64,000 nt of DNA from Candidatus Thioglobus sp. (GCA_028345955.1 JAOMEO010000004.1:1-64000); one strand, 5' to 3'; counted from the first letter of the stretch, positions 8,904 through 18,776 are shown. Numbers and translations: made by a program. The notes: generated from the letters alone by a model not told the origin.

Positions 8904-9829
8904 TGTCTGTACTAATTTTAATCGAACTAAACGGGTCTGAAGTAAGCTCTAACAGTCGCGCTGCAATAACAGCTGCAACTCAACTTTCAGATACAATTGA
9001 TGCATTAGTACTGACAGATGATTCGACTAATGCTGCCTCGGTTGCTTCTCTAGATAGTATTAATACCGTAAAAGTTATTGCTGACTCACAGTTAGAACAT
9101 GTAAGTGTTGGAGTTGCCAGTAAATTAGTGGCAGAAGCGATGGCTGGCTATAAATACCTGCTTTCTGGATCTTCCACTTATAGTAAAAATATTTTACCAA
9201 GGGTAGGCGCCCTACTAGATATTCAACCAATATCTGATGTATGTGAAATCAAATCAAATAACACCTTTGTGAGACCACTTTATGCGGGCAATATTATGGC
9301 AACTGTTGAGTCGAGTGATGACACTATCTTAATGACAGTAAGAGCCACTGCATTTGAACATTCTGGCGATGGAGGTTCTGCCGCCATAGAGGAGTTATCA
9401 TTACCCATACCTGAGCAAAAATCAAATTTCATTTCAATTCAAGAATCTCAATCAGAACGACCTGAATTAACAACTGCAGATAGAATTGTTTCAGGTGGAC
9501 GTGGGCTTGGATCAAAGGAAAATTTTGCTTTAATTGAGAAGTTAGCTGACAAACTTGATGCGGCGGTTGGTGCTTCTAGAGCTGCAGTTGATGCTGGCTT
9601 TATTTCAAATGATTATCAAGTCGGCCAGACTGGTAAAGTTGTTGCGCCTAAACTATACTTAGCTGTTGGAATATCGGGTGCTATTCAACACCTTGCAGGC
9701 ATGAAAGATTCTCAGGTGATTGTGGTGATTAATAATGACCCAGATGCACCAATGGCTAGAATGGCTGATCTGGTATGGGAGACTGATCTATTTGGTGCCT
9801 TAAAAGAATTGAATGATCATTCCTTATAA
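8903..9829 (+). CDS. etfA: Electron transfer flavoprotein alpha subunit
   Basis: 'RIVSGGRGLGSKENF...LAVGISGAIQHLAGMKDSQVIVVINNDPDAPM' FAD-binding domain. Confidence 0.95.
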   Translation: MSVLILIELNGSEVSSNSRAAITAATQLSDTIDALVLTDDSTNAASVASLDSINTVKVIADSQLEHVSVGVASKLVAEAMAGYKYLLSGSSTYSKNILPRVGALLDIQPISDVCEIKSNNTFVRPLYAGNIMATVESSDDTILMTVRATAFEHSGDGGSAAIEELSLPIPEQKSNFISIQESQSERPELTTADRIVSGGRGLGSKENFALIEKLADKLDAAVGASRAAVDAGFISNDYQVGQTGKVVAPKLYLAVGISGAIQHLAGMKDSQVIVVINNDPDAPMARMADLVWETDLFGALKELNDHSL

Positions 9830-9849
9830 CTTCTATTGGAATTTGTTTA

Positions 9850-11469
9850 ATGGAAAGAGAGTCAATTGAATATGACGTTGTAGTTGTTGGTGGAGGACCA
9901 TCAGGTCTGGCTTCAGCATGCAAACTAAAACAACTTAATCAAAATCTTTCTGTTTGTTTATTAGAAAAAGGCTCTGAAATAGGTTCTCATATCATTTCTG
10001 GAGCTGTTTTTGAACCTGAAACATTATTTGACCTTTTTCCTGAAAACGCAAGTAGTTGTCCTACTCTTAATATTCCTGTTAAAAGAGATGATGTTTATTT
10101 CCTAACCGGGAATAAAAAAAGTATCAAAGTGCCCTCTTGGCTAACACCTAAAGGATTACACAATCACGGTAATTATATAATTTCTCTCGGTGAACTCTGT
10201 CAATGGATTGGAGAAAGAGCTGTCGAACTTGGTGTCGATATTTTTCCAGGATTTCCTGCTCAAAATTATTTACTTGATAAAAGTGGTAGAGTTTGTGGTA
10301 TCACAACAGGCGATATGGGTCTTGATAAACAAGGAAATCAAAAAGTCACTTGGACACCGGGTATGAATATATACGCGAAACAAACTATATTCGCAGAAGG
10401 TTCAAGAGGTCACTTAGGCAAACAGCTGATTAAGGAATTCAATTTAGATGGAAACAAAACACCACAACACTATGCAATTGGCTTTAAAGAAATTTGGGAG
10501 GTTGATACAGACAAACATAGCTCAGGGGATGTCCTACATACAATTGGTTGGCCACTTAACAAGGGCACATCAGGTGGAGGGTTTTTATATCATTTTAGTG
10601 ATAACCGAATAGCGGTTGGACTTATTGTAGACTTGAACTATAACAATCCTCATCATAGCCCCTTTCAAGAATTCCAACAGTATAAACAACACCCTAAGAT
10701 CAAACAATTTCTGGAGTCCGGTAAACGAGTTTCTTATGGTGCAAGAGCTATCACCAAAGGAGGTCTTAACTCACTTGTTAAAATGGACTTTGAAGGTGGA
10801 ATGATTATTGGTTGTGACGCGGGTACATTGAATCCCGGAAAAATCAAGGGTAGTCATTGCGCATTACAATCTGGAATACTTGCTGCAGAATATGTAAATA
10901 AAGTACTCTCTGAAGAGGTCTGTGACTTTGATGATATGTTTAGTTCCAGCGCCCTTTACAAAGAACTTCATAAGGCAAGAAACTTTAGTAGTGCGCTTCA
11001 TAAGTTTGGTTTTTATGGGGGTTCAATTTATAACTTTATTGAATCCAATATTTTTCACAATAAATTACCAATTGATATCAAGGATAATGAGCAAGATTGT
11101 GATTCTTTAAAGCCTTCCAAAGATTCAAAAATAAAATCCTACCCGTCGCCAGATAATGTTTTAAGTTTTGACATTACTTCTTCCTTGTTCCTTTCTGGCA
11201 CGAACCACGAGGAAGACCAGCCAGTTCATTTAAAATTAGCTGACGCTAAAATTCCATTGGATTACAATCTTGATAAATATGACGAACCGGCACAGAGATA
11301 CTGTCCTGCCGGAGTCTATGAAATCATCGAAAAAGATGGGGCGGATTATTTCCAAATAAATGCCCCAAATTGCCTACATTGTAAGACTTGTGATATTAAA
11401 GACCCGGCGCAAAATATTACCTGGACTCCTCCTGAAGGAGGTGGAGGTCCAAATTACATAAGCATGTAG
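9850..11469 (+). CDS. Electron-transferring-flavoprotein dehydrogenase (ETF:ubiquinone oxidoreductase)
   Basis: 'VVVGGGPSGLASACKL' FAD motif; C-terminal 4Fe-4S 'CLHCKTCDIKDPAQNITWTPPEGGGGPNY'. Confidence 0.95.
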   Translation: MERESIEYDVVVVGGGPSGLASACKLKQLNQNLSVCLLEKGSEIGSHIISGAVFEPETLFDLFPENASSCPTLNIPVKRDDVYFLTGNKKSIKVPSWLTPKGLHNHGNYIISLGELCQWIGERAVELGVDIFPGFPAQNYLLDKSGRVCGITTGDMGLDKQGNQKVTWTPGMNIYAKQTIFAEGSRGHLGKQLIKEFNLDGNKTPQHYAIGFKEIWEVDTDKHSSGDVLHTIGWPLNKGTSGGGFLYHFSDNRIAVGLIVDLNYNNPHHSPFQEFQQYKQHPKIKQFLESGKRVSYGARAITKGGLNSLVKMDFEGGMIIGCDAGTLNPGKIKGSHCALQSGILAAEYVNKVLSEEVCDFDDMFSSSALYKELHKARNFSSALHKFGFYGGSIYNFIESNIFHNKLPIDIKDNEQDCDSLKPSKDSKIKSYPSPDNVLSFDITSSLFLSGTNHEEDQPVHLKLADAKIPLDYNLDKYDEPAQRYCPAGVYEIIEKDGADYFQINAPNCLHCKTCDIKDPAQNITWTPPEGGGGPNYISM

Positions 11470-11470
11470 T

Positions 11471-12463
11471 TTACTTGCACTGGTTTGCAGTAATAACTAC
11501 AGTATTAAATATCTCGTCAACACTACAACCTCTTGATAGATCATTTACAGGCTTGGCCATCCCTTGAAGGATTGGCCCAATCGCTTTAGCACCTGAAAAT
11601 CGTTGAACAAGCTTATAACCAATATTTGCTGCGTCTAAGTTTGGAAAGATAAGAACATTGGCAGGTGGTACAAAAGTTGCTTCAGGATATTTTATTTGTA
11701 ACACCTTACTTTCTAATGCTGCATCCAATTGAATGTTGCCAATAATATCAACATCTGGCAATTTAGTCTTACAGATACTGGTCGCTAGTCTTACTTTTTC
11801 AACTTGAGAGTGTTGGGTGCTTCTATTAGTGGAAAAAGAAAGCATTGCAATTTTTGGCTTAATGTCTAAATCTTTTGCAGATTTAAAGGCACTTTGTGCT
11901 ATTTCAGCTAACTCTTCTACAGACGGGTCAATATTCATTGCACAGTCGGAAAAAATAATATTCTCCCCATATTTTTGATGATTATGGTCAAAAATCATCA
12001 AAAAAAAGCTAGACACAAGTTTACTGTTATTTGAAACACCAATAATTCTCAATGCATTACCAAGGACCTTTTGACTGGGAGTGATTGCACCAGTTACAAG
12101 TCCATCTACCTCATCTCTATGTAAGGCCAACATTGCAAAAACAGTAGGGTCATTTACTAAATCTAGAGACTCATTGAGCTCCAAACCTTTATGTTTGCGT
12201 CTCTCAAACAAAGTTTTGGCATAATCGTTTCTTAATTTTTCGTCGTTTGGATCGATAAATTCTAGGTCATGCCTTTTGCTCTTTTCTGACAGTTCTAATT
12301 GAGAACAAATTTGATCCTCATTGCCAAGAAGAACAATTTTCGCAATTTTTTCAGTGGATAGTGATAATGCTGCCTGTATAACGCGCAGATCAGTCGATTC
12401 TGGTAGTAAGATTCGCGGATAAATCTTCTGTGCTCTATTGGTTAACTTTTCCAGTAATGCCAT
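11471..12463 (-). CDS. pta: Phosphate acetyltransferase
   Basis: 'RILLPESTDLRVIQAA', 'VDGLVTGAI', 'VLIFPNLDAANIGYKLVQRFSGAKAIGPILQGMAKPVNDLSRGCS'. Confidence 0.92.
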   Translation of the reverse strand: MALLEKLTNRAQKIYPRILLPESTDLRVIQAALSLSTEKIAKIVLLGNEDQICSQLELSEKSKRHDLEFIDPNDEKLRNDYAKTLFERRKHKGLELNESLDLVNDPTVFAMLALHRDEVDGLVTGAITPSQKVLGNALRIIGVSNNSKLVSSFFLMIFDHNHQKYGENIIFSDCAMNIDPSVEELAEIAQSAFKSAKDLDIKPKIAMLSFSTNRSTQHSQVEKVRLATSICKTKLPDVDIIGNIQLDAALESKVLQIKYPEATFVPPANVLIFPNLDAANIGYKLVQRFSGAKAIGPILQGMAKPVNDLSRGCSVDEIFNTVVITANQCK

Positions 12464-12550
12464 TATAAAGTTCCCATTAACAAGGGATTAGTTTACCCGA
12501 AAAAGGCTTTAAATCCCCTACCTTAACGATGTGAACAGAAAATTGTTTAA

Positions 12551-15472
12551 TTAAGCTTGTTTGAACTGTTCGGCTATTTTAAGCCTCTGTATTTTTCCTG
12601 AAGGACCTTTAGGTAATGGTTCATCAACAAATATAATCTGGCTTGGAGTTTTGTATTCACCTAAATCAGCTATACATAAATCTATTAATTCTTTCTCGTT
12701 TGCTTTGAAATTATCTTTAAGAAAAACACAAGCTGAAATCTCTTCTCCATAGTCTTCATCAAATATTCCAAAAGTACATACCTCTAAAACAGAGTTGTGT
12801 TTATAAATTGTGTCATCAATCTCTCTTGGAGAGATATTCTCGCCGCCTTTTATAATAAGTTCTTTCTTTCTTCCAGTAATAAAAAAGAAGCCATCTTCAT
12901 CTTCAACTCCCAGGTCTCCCGTCAAAAAATATCCGTCTTTAGTAAAAGATGATTTTGTAGCCTCTTCATTGTTATAGTATTGCTTCATAACGTTGTCACC
13001 TTTAATAACCAACTCGCCAGATTCACCTGGTTCAACAAAATTACCCTGATCATTAACAACTCTAACTTCATTTCCATAGGCTATACCTGCAGAGCCATGC
13101 TTATAGTTGTCTAACGGATTTGAAAGGATTTGCGCTGCAGTTTCAGTAAGACCCATCGTTTCCACAATATTTACCTTAAATACTTGCTCAAACTTTTTAT
13201 GCACTTCTGGTGAAAGAGGTGCAGAAGCTGAACGACCAAAACGAATACTGCTCAGGTTAAGCTTACTGACATTAAAATTATCATTCAAAAGATAACTAAT
13301 GATTGTTGGCACAACACTGAACCAAGTGCACTGATATTTCTCAAGCATTTGCCAAAAATTAGAAACACTAAATTTGCTAATAATTACTACACAGCTGTTA
13401 CTCACCAAAGCACTAGAGATAGAAACCATTTCGGCATTAATATGATAAAGTGGTAGCACACATAAAGACACATCATTGGGTGCAATTTCGTGTGCTAAAA
13501 CAGTGTTTCTACCCCCTGCAATTACATTTTGATGGGAAAGCATAACCCCCTTTGGTAAGCCAGTTGTACCAGATGTATAAATCAAAACAGCCGGTGTATC
13601 AGAGCTTAGATTGCCCTTCAGTGAATTTATATTGTTTTCACCAGAACAATTCAAATCTTTAACTTTTTCATATACAAAAACACTAGCCTTTGAACTCTTT
13701 AGAATACTTTCAAACTTATCTAAATAAATTTTCGATGTAAAAAGTAATTTGCATTCAGAGTGATTAATTGTGTACTCTATTTGATTATTGCCTGCAAGAA
13801 TATTTATTGGAACAATAGTTACACCGTGATACATTGCTCCTAAAAATAACATAACTGATGCGTAACTATTATCAAGCAAAAAACCAACTTTATCTTTAAA
13901 TTGAATGCCTTGTTCATTCAAGAAATAACCCAAGAGAATAATGTCCTTTTTAAGCTGAGCATAAGATATGTGCAAATCAAGGTCAGCATCGATAAGGAAT
14001 GTTTTATCTGGAGTACTTTCAGCATATTTGTCAACAAGCACCTTTATTGTTGAGCCTATTGAGGGATATTTCTTCCAATAACTCGAAAAGATTTCATCCT
14101 CTGATGGTTCATTAGCTTTGATTGTTTTGACAATTTTTGTAATATTCAAGTAGTGTTTGTAATTGAGATTCTCATCAATGATATTGTTGCCCCAAGTTCC
14201 ACAGCCCATAGAGAGCGAAAAAGGTAAACTATTGTCAAAATTTCCACCAGTAGCGAAGCAATGAGCTTGGTTAACAATAACCCTACAAACCGGTAACTCA
14301 TTACCGAGTCTCATAATATTGTCTTCGTTTTTGCTATGAATACTACAAGAGTGTCCTTGCCCCTGATGTTGTAAGATTTTGTTTACCAAATTAACAGCGT
14401 GATCAAAGTCTCTAGCTCGGTAAACAGCCAACACAGGAGAGAGTTTTTCTCTTGAAAATGGATAATTTTCTCCTATACCATCCTCTTCTACCATTAAAAA
14501 CTCAGTTTTAGAATATTTTTTTGTATCGAGGCCTACAAGGGTCGCAATTTTAGAGGCCCTTTTAGCTATGATATCGCGGTTAATAATGAGATCTTCATTC
14601 CACATCTTTTTACCGAGGATTTTCTTTTCTTTTGCATTTAATAATGCGCCACCCTCTTTCTCTAAAACCTTAATCAATTTTTCGTAAACACTATCAACAA
14701 CGATGATGCTATTTTCAGAAGAACAGCTTGTTGCGTAGTCAAATGTTTTCGAGGTTTTTATTTTATGAGCAGCATCCTTTAAATCAGCACTAGAATCAAT
14801 AATTGCGGGCACATTTCCTACACCAACACCTAGGGTCGGGGTACCACTTTGAATGGCTCTTTTAATGTTATTTTGAGAGCCTGTAGCAACAACCAAATCT
14901 ACTAGGTTAGTTAATTCATTGGTGTCTTTTTTATCTATAGGGTCAGATAGTGACTGCACAATGTTGATTGGGGCGCCAACGCGCCCAAGAGCCTTCTGTA
15001 TCAAGCCTACGACCTCTGTACAAACCAAAGCACCTTTTGGTGAAGGTGCTAATATAATCGCGTTCCTACATTTTAAGGCATTAATGACTTTGTTTAGTGG
15101 TGTGGCAATCGGATTAGTTGAAGGAACAATTGCGCCAACCACACCAACCGGTCTTGCAATTTCAATAAGTCCTTTTTCATCATCTTGATTAATTATTCCG
15201 ACTGTTTTAATATTCTTTAAATCTCTTAATAAACCAATAGTTTTACGTTTATTTTTTCTCTTTTTATCCTCCACATTACCAAGACCGGTTGTTTTAACAG
15301 CAAGCTCGGATAAGGATTGATTGTTTTCGGGTTTGATTACTTCCCAAGCGACAGCAAGTATCAATTCGTCAACTTGTTCCTGTGAATACCCATTTATTGA
15401 GGTTTGGGCATCCCTTGCTTTTGTTATTAATTGTTTGATATGAGAGTTACTCATTTGATTGTATTTAGTCAT
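12551..15472 (-). CDS. Bifunctional fusion: CoA-acylating aldehyde dehydrogenase (N-term) + AMP-forming acyl-CoA synthetase (C-term); candidate sulfoacetaldehyde dehydrogenase/sulfoacetate-CoA ligase
   Basis: N-half 'RPVGVVGAIVPSTNPIATPLNK...ATSCSSENSIIVVD...SLSMGCGTWGNN' (acylating ALDH); C-half 'LIYTSGTTGLPKGVMLSHQN...FFITGRKKELIIKGGENISPREID...GKIQRLKI' (ANL ligase). Substrate assigned from context. Confidence 0.8.
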   Translation of the reverse strand: MTKYNQMSNSHIKQLITKARDAQTSINGYSQEQVDELILAVAWEVIKPENNQSLSELAVKTTGLGNVEDKKRKNKRKTIGLLRDLKNIKTVGIINQDDEKGLIEIARPVGVVGAIVPSTNPIATPLNKVINALKCRNAIILAPSPKGALVCTEVVGLIQKALGRVGAPINIVQSLSDPIDKKDTNELTNLVDLVVATGSQNNIKRAIQSGTPTLGVGVGNVPAIIDSSADLKDAAHKIKTSKTFDYATSCSSENSIIVVDSVYEKLIKVLEKEGGALLNAKEKKILGKKMWNEDLIINRDIIAKRASKIATLVGLDTKKYSKTEFLMVEEDGIGENYPFSREKLSPVLAVYRARDFDHAVNLVNKILQHQGQGHSCSIHSKNEDNIMRLGNELPVCRVIVNQAHCFATGGNFDNSLPFSLSMGCGTWGNNIIDENLNYKHYLNITKIVKTIKANEPSEDEIFSSYWKKYPSIGSTIKVLVDKYAESTPDKTFLIDADLDLHISYAQLKKDIILLGYFLNEQGIQFKDKVGFLLDNSYASVMLFLGAMYHGVTIVPINILAGNNQIEYTINHSECKLLFTSKIYLDKFESILKSSKASVFVYEKVKDLNCSGENNINSLKGNLSSDTPAVLIYTSGTTGLPKGVMLSHQNVIAGGRNTVLAHEIAPNDVSLCVLPLYHINAEMVSISSALVSNSCVVIISKFSVSNFWQMLEKYQCTWFSVVPTIISYLLNDNFNVSKLNLSSIRFGRSASAPLSPEVHKKFEQVFKVNIVETMGLTETAAQILSNPLDNYKHGSAGIAYGNEVRVVNDQGNFVEPGESGELVIKGDNVMKQYYNNEEATKSSFTKDGYFLTGDLGVEDEDGFFFITGRKKELIIKGGENISPREIDDTIYKHNSVLEVCTFGIFDEDYGEEISACVFLKDNFKANEKELIDLCIADLGEYKTPSQIIFVDEPLPKGPSGKIQRLKIAEQFKQA

Positions 15473-15480
15473 AAGTAATC

Positions 15481-15511
15481 TACTGAAGCGCTTTAATAAA
15501 GCGCTTCAGTA
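15481..15511. promoter_or_regulatory. Perfect 14-bp stem-loop between tctC and the fusion gene
   Basis: tactgaagcgcttt-aat-aaagcgcttcagta; no T-tract on either side. Confidence 0.7.
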
Positions 15512-15537
15512 AGAAAAGATCCCAATAAAAGGTTATC

Positions 15538-16497
15538 TTATTGGAGACCTGCTAGTAGATCAGTCAAGTAAGCCTGTCTTTCATTCCACATTGCGATGAC
15601 TTCATCTCTTGTCATCACTCTTGCAGGTGAGTTAGTAGACTTCATCTTGCCTTGAGTCTTTTTGTCGTTGAACATATCAGGAGTCTTACTTGCCAAGAAA
15701 TCAATAACGTCTTGAGGAGTTCCAGCTGGAACCATCAAGCCACGGAAATTGACACTTGAATCATCGACATCAACACCACTTTCCATTAGTGTAGGAACAT
15801 CTGGAAGATATGCATGTCTTGTAAGGTCTGCAACGGCTAAGATTTTAAGATCAGCAGCACTTCTAGCTGAGTCCGACAAGTTATTAAAACCTGCACTGAC
15901 TTCACCAGCTTTAACCAATCTCAATGCATCAACACCACCTTTGGCAGGGATATAAGTCAAGTCTCTACCCGAAGCTTTAGCAAACTGCAAGAATGCAATA
16001 TGGTGACCCACAAATTTACCAGCGCCACTAATAGTTACAGCGCCTGGATTAGCATCAGCGTGTGCAAGCAAGTCAGCTACAGTGTTAAAAGGACTGTCTT
16101 TGCCAACAATCAGCACTGCTGGATCAGCACCCCAGTTACCTAATGGTTCAAGGGTATTGATATTGTAAGCAGTATCAAACACAATTGACTGTGCTATAAA
16201 GTGAGGCACATTGTATGCTGCTAACATAGAGCCGTCTTTTGGGGCTTCGCTAGCAAACCAGTTCCAACCAGTCCTTCCACCTGCACCAGGTTTGTTAAGA
16301 ATATAAATTGGTTGACCAATTAAAGCCTCTTTACCAGACGCTAATGTTGCAATTCTTGCCTGAAAATCTGTCGCACCACCAGGTCCGTAAGCCACCATAA
16401 CCCCGATTGGTTTATCAGGATAATCGGCTTGAGCATGCATAAACATCAGTGACGTTAGTGCAAGCAAGGCAATTTTAGTTATTTTCATAAGTTTCAT
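15538..16497 (-). CDS. tctC: TTT-family (tripartite tricarboxylate transporter) periplasmic binding protein, TctC-like
   Basis: 'ADYPDKPIGVMVAYGPGGATDFQAR' signature, signal peptide. Confidence 0.9.
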   Translation of the reverse strand: MKLMKITKIALLALTSLMFMHAQADYPDKPIGVMVAYGPGGATDFQARIATLASGKEALIGQPIYILNKPGAGGRTGWNWFASEAPKDGSMLAAYNVPHFIAQSIVFDTAYNINTLEPLGNWGADPAVLIVGKDSPFNTVADLLAHADANPGAVTISGAGKFVGHHIAFLQFAKASGRDLTYIPAKGGVDALRLVKAGEVSAGFNNLSDSARSAADLKILAVADLTRHAYLPDVPTLMESGVDVDDSSVNFRGLMVPAGTPQDVIDFLASKTPDMFNDKKTQGKMKSTNSPARVMTRDEVIAMWNERQAYLTDLLAGLQ

Positions 16498-16525
16498 TTA
16501 GTTTTTCTCCTTTTGGTTTAGTTTA

Positions 16526-16981
16526 TTAAAAAAACAACCCTCCTGGCAAACGCACTTGTAACATTAATGTGAATAAACTGTACAGTATTAAAATAAATAC
16601 TGCTGAGATACTCAACTTCATAAGTAACACACGCCAAAAGTCCTTGGTTTCTTCGGGTTTTTTATAAATCATTATTACCGCGAAGAACATAATCATTGAT
16701 GCCATATAAAAGCCGATAGTATTCATACTTATAAGATAAGCAAGAATAAGGCCTAGTCCTGGCAACAAATCCATAAAATTAGTTGATTTTCCTTTTTCGT
16801 CACGCTCGAACCACAAAAGCAATGCTAGTACTGCAATGCCACCAGATATAAATCTTGGGAATAGATAGTCCTCATTTTCACCCCAGGGACTGGGATTGAA
16901 GACCTCTTGAAACGAGGTAAATAGCAATGCTGCCGCTAGTGCAGTTACAATTAATGTCGAAATTTTTAAATACTGGTTCAT
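16526..16981 (-). CDS. tctB: TTT transporter small membrane subunit, TctB-like
   Basis: Four hydrophobic helices, position between tctA and tctC; ATG at 16981 abuts the tctA stop. Confidence 0.8.
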   Translation of the reverse strand: MNQYLKISTLIVTALAAALLFTSFQEVFNPSPWGENEDYLFPRFISGGIAVLALLLWFERDEKGKSTNFMDLLPGLGLILAYLISMNTIGFYMASMIMFFAVIMIYKKPEETKDFWRVLLMKLSISAVFILILYSLFTLMLQVRLPGGLFF

Positions 16982-16982
16982 A

Positions 16983-18485
16983 TTACGTACTTCTCTTTGA
17001 TTTGCGATTTGAATAGAGGCCATAAGTAATAGATGCTATGCAAATAACAATGAGGGTTACATTGATAGTACCCGTTGTAAAATATATCATCCAATCATCA
17101 CCATATCGAGCGCCTCCAATTAACTTACCGAGAAGGAAATTGTTTTCAGCTATTGGACCTAATATAATTCCTAACACAACCGGCACAGCGCTAAAACCTG
17201 CCTTACTGGCAAAAAACATAATAGTTCCCAAGACCACCATAATGAGGACGTCAGAGTATGAGTTGCCAATACTGTATGTGCCAAACACTGCCAAAACTAA
17301 AATACTTACCGCCATGTAGTTATCTGGCACTTTCATAATCCAACCACTATGTCGACTCAAAAATAGGCCAATAATCAACATGAAAATTTGTGCAAGAATT
17401 AAAGAGTCGATAAATGTCCAAACAACCGGTGCAGTGTTCTCGGACACAAAAATTTCATGACCAGGAAAAATTCCATGAATCAATAAACCTCCCAATAATA
17501 CTGCAGCAGTCGGACTGCCTGGAATACTTAAAGTGAGCAATGGAATTAGAGAAGGCCCCACCATTGAATTGTTTGCACTCTCTGCGGCAATAATTCCTTC
17601 AGGCTCACCCTTTCCATAATTTGACTGGTTTTTACTTACTTTTTTGGTTTGATCGTAAGCCACTAATCCAGCTATTTGACCCCCTGCTCCAGGAATGATT
17701 CCAACAAGAGATCCTATAAATGATCCTATTGAAAGAGCTTTAACTTTACCGAATACAAATCTAAACGATTGCATCAAACTGGAATGACCCTCTGTTGAAA
17801 GAACTGGGTGTTTTTCGCTATAGTACTTCTCCATTAAGTTAAGCACTTGAGGCATTGCAAACAAGCCTATCAAACCAACAACAATGTTAACTCCACCCTC
17901 TAAATGGTCAGTAAATACAAATCTCTCCACACCCAAAACTGGGTTGTCTCCGATAGTGGCTAGCATTAAACCGAATAAACCTGATAGTAGTCCTTTGACA
18001 ACTGATTTGGAATCTATGGTCGCAATAATGGTAATTCCCAAAATGGCAATCCAAAACAACTCTGTAGTGCCAAACTCCAACGATAAACGTGCTAATGGAG
18101 GGGTAAAAAATATAAGAATAAAGACACCAAAAATACCACCTACAAAGGAACTCATAAAGCAATAATGTAGGGCCTCCCTAGACAATCCTTTTTTAGCCAT
18201 TTGATGACCATCCATCGCTGTTGCAATATTGGCCGGCGCACCAGGGACATTAACTAATATTGCACTTATAGCACCACCAGCAACAGTTGCTGTATACATC
18301 GCACCCAGTAAGATCAGACCACTTTCAGGCTTCATATGAAACGTAAAAGGAATCAGTAGTGCTACAGACATTGTTGGGCTTAGTCCAGGAAGCGCTCCAA
18401 GAATAATTCCTGCAAAGGTTCCGCCTACAAGTAGCGCTATGTGATAAACGGTGAAAACATTAGAAAAATAGTCTAGAAATTCCAT
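16983..18485 (-). CDS. tctA: TTT transporter large membrane subunit, TctA-like
   Basis: 'GALPGLSPTMSVALLIPFTFHMKPESGLILLGAMYTATVAGGAISAILVNVPGAPANIATAMDG'. Confidence 0.93.
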   Translation of the reverse strand: MEFLDYFSNVFTVYHIALLVGGTFAGIILGALPGLSPTMSVALLIPFTFHMKPESGLILLGAMYTATVAGGAISAILVNVPGAPANIATAMDGHQMAKKGLSREALHYCFMSSFVGGIFGVFILIFFTPPLARLSLEFGTTELFWIAILGITIIATIDSKSVVKGLLSGLFGLMLATIGDNPVLGVERFVFTDHLEGGVNIVVGLIGLFAMPQVLNLMEKYYSEKHPVLSTEGHSSLMQSFRFVFGKVKALSIGSFIGSLVGIIPGAGGQIAGLVAYDQTKKVSKNQSNYGKGEPEGIIAAESANNSMVGPSLIPLLTLSIPGSPTAAVLLGGLLIHGIFPGHEIFVSENTAPVVWTFIDSLILAQIFMLIIGLFLSRHSGWIMKVPDNYMAVSILVLAVFGTYSIGNSYSDVLIMVVLGTIMFFASKAGFSAVPVVLGIILGPIAENNFLLGKLIGGARYGDDWMIYFTTGTINVTLIVICIASITYGLYSNRKSKRST

Positions 18486-18552
18486 TCTTTAATCATTCAG
18501 CTTATTAAATAAATAATAGAAAAGTAAATTATGAGTATTAAAACTAATATTA

Positions 18553-18566
18553 ACTCATATATATGA
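18553..18566. promoter_or_regulatory. Candidate GntR operator (partial palindrome)
   Basis: actcatatatatga (core tcatatatatga is a 12-bp palindrome); shares its sequence with the site at 18695. Confidence 0.5.
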
Positions 18567-18694
18567 CCTGTTGATAGTACACTTAGGTCAGGAAGTTGTC
18601 AAATGATATTCTAAAAAAAAGATAGATGCTTTTATAATAAGTTTAAAAGAACTAAACAGACAAAAATGGCGTTAATTTAGGATTAGAACTAACA

Positions 18695-18714
18695 ATACTC
18701 ATATATATGAGTAT
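18695..18714. promoter_or_regulatory. Candidate GntR operator (20-bp perfect palindrome)
   Basis: atactcatatatatgagtat in the divergent tctA/gntR intergenic region. Confidence 0.6.
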
Positions 18715-18776
18715 ACTGTGAAATTCTTAGATTAAAAATTATGTCGAATTATTCACTTCATTTCTAATAAACGCAA

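Noticed and set aside
17884-18165. Overlapping ORFs within tctA on both strands
   Set aside because: tctA itself is strongly supported; these are shadow frames in the same interval.
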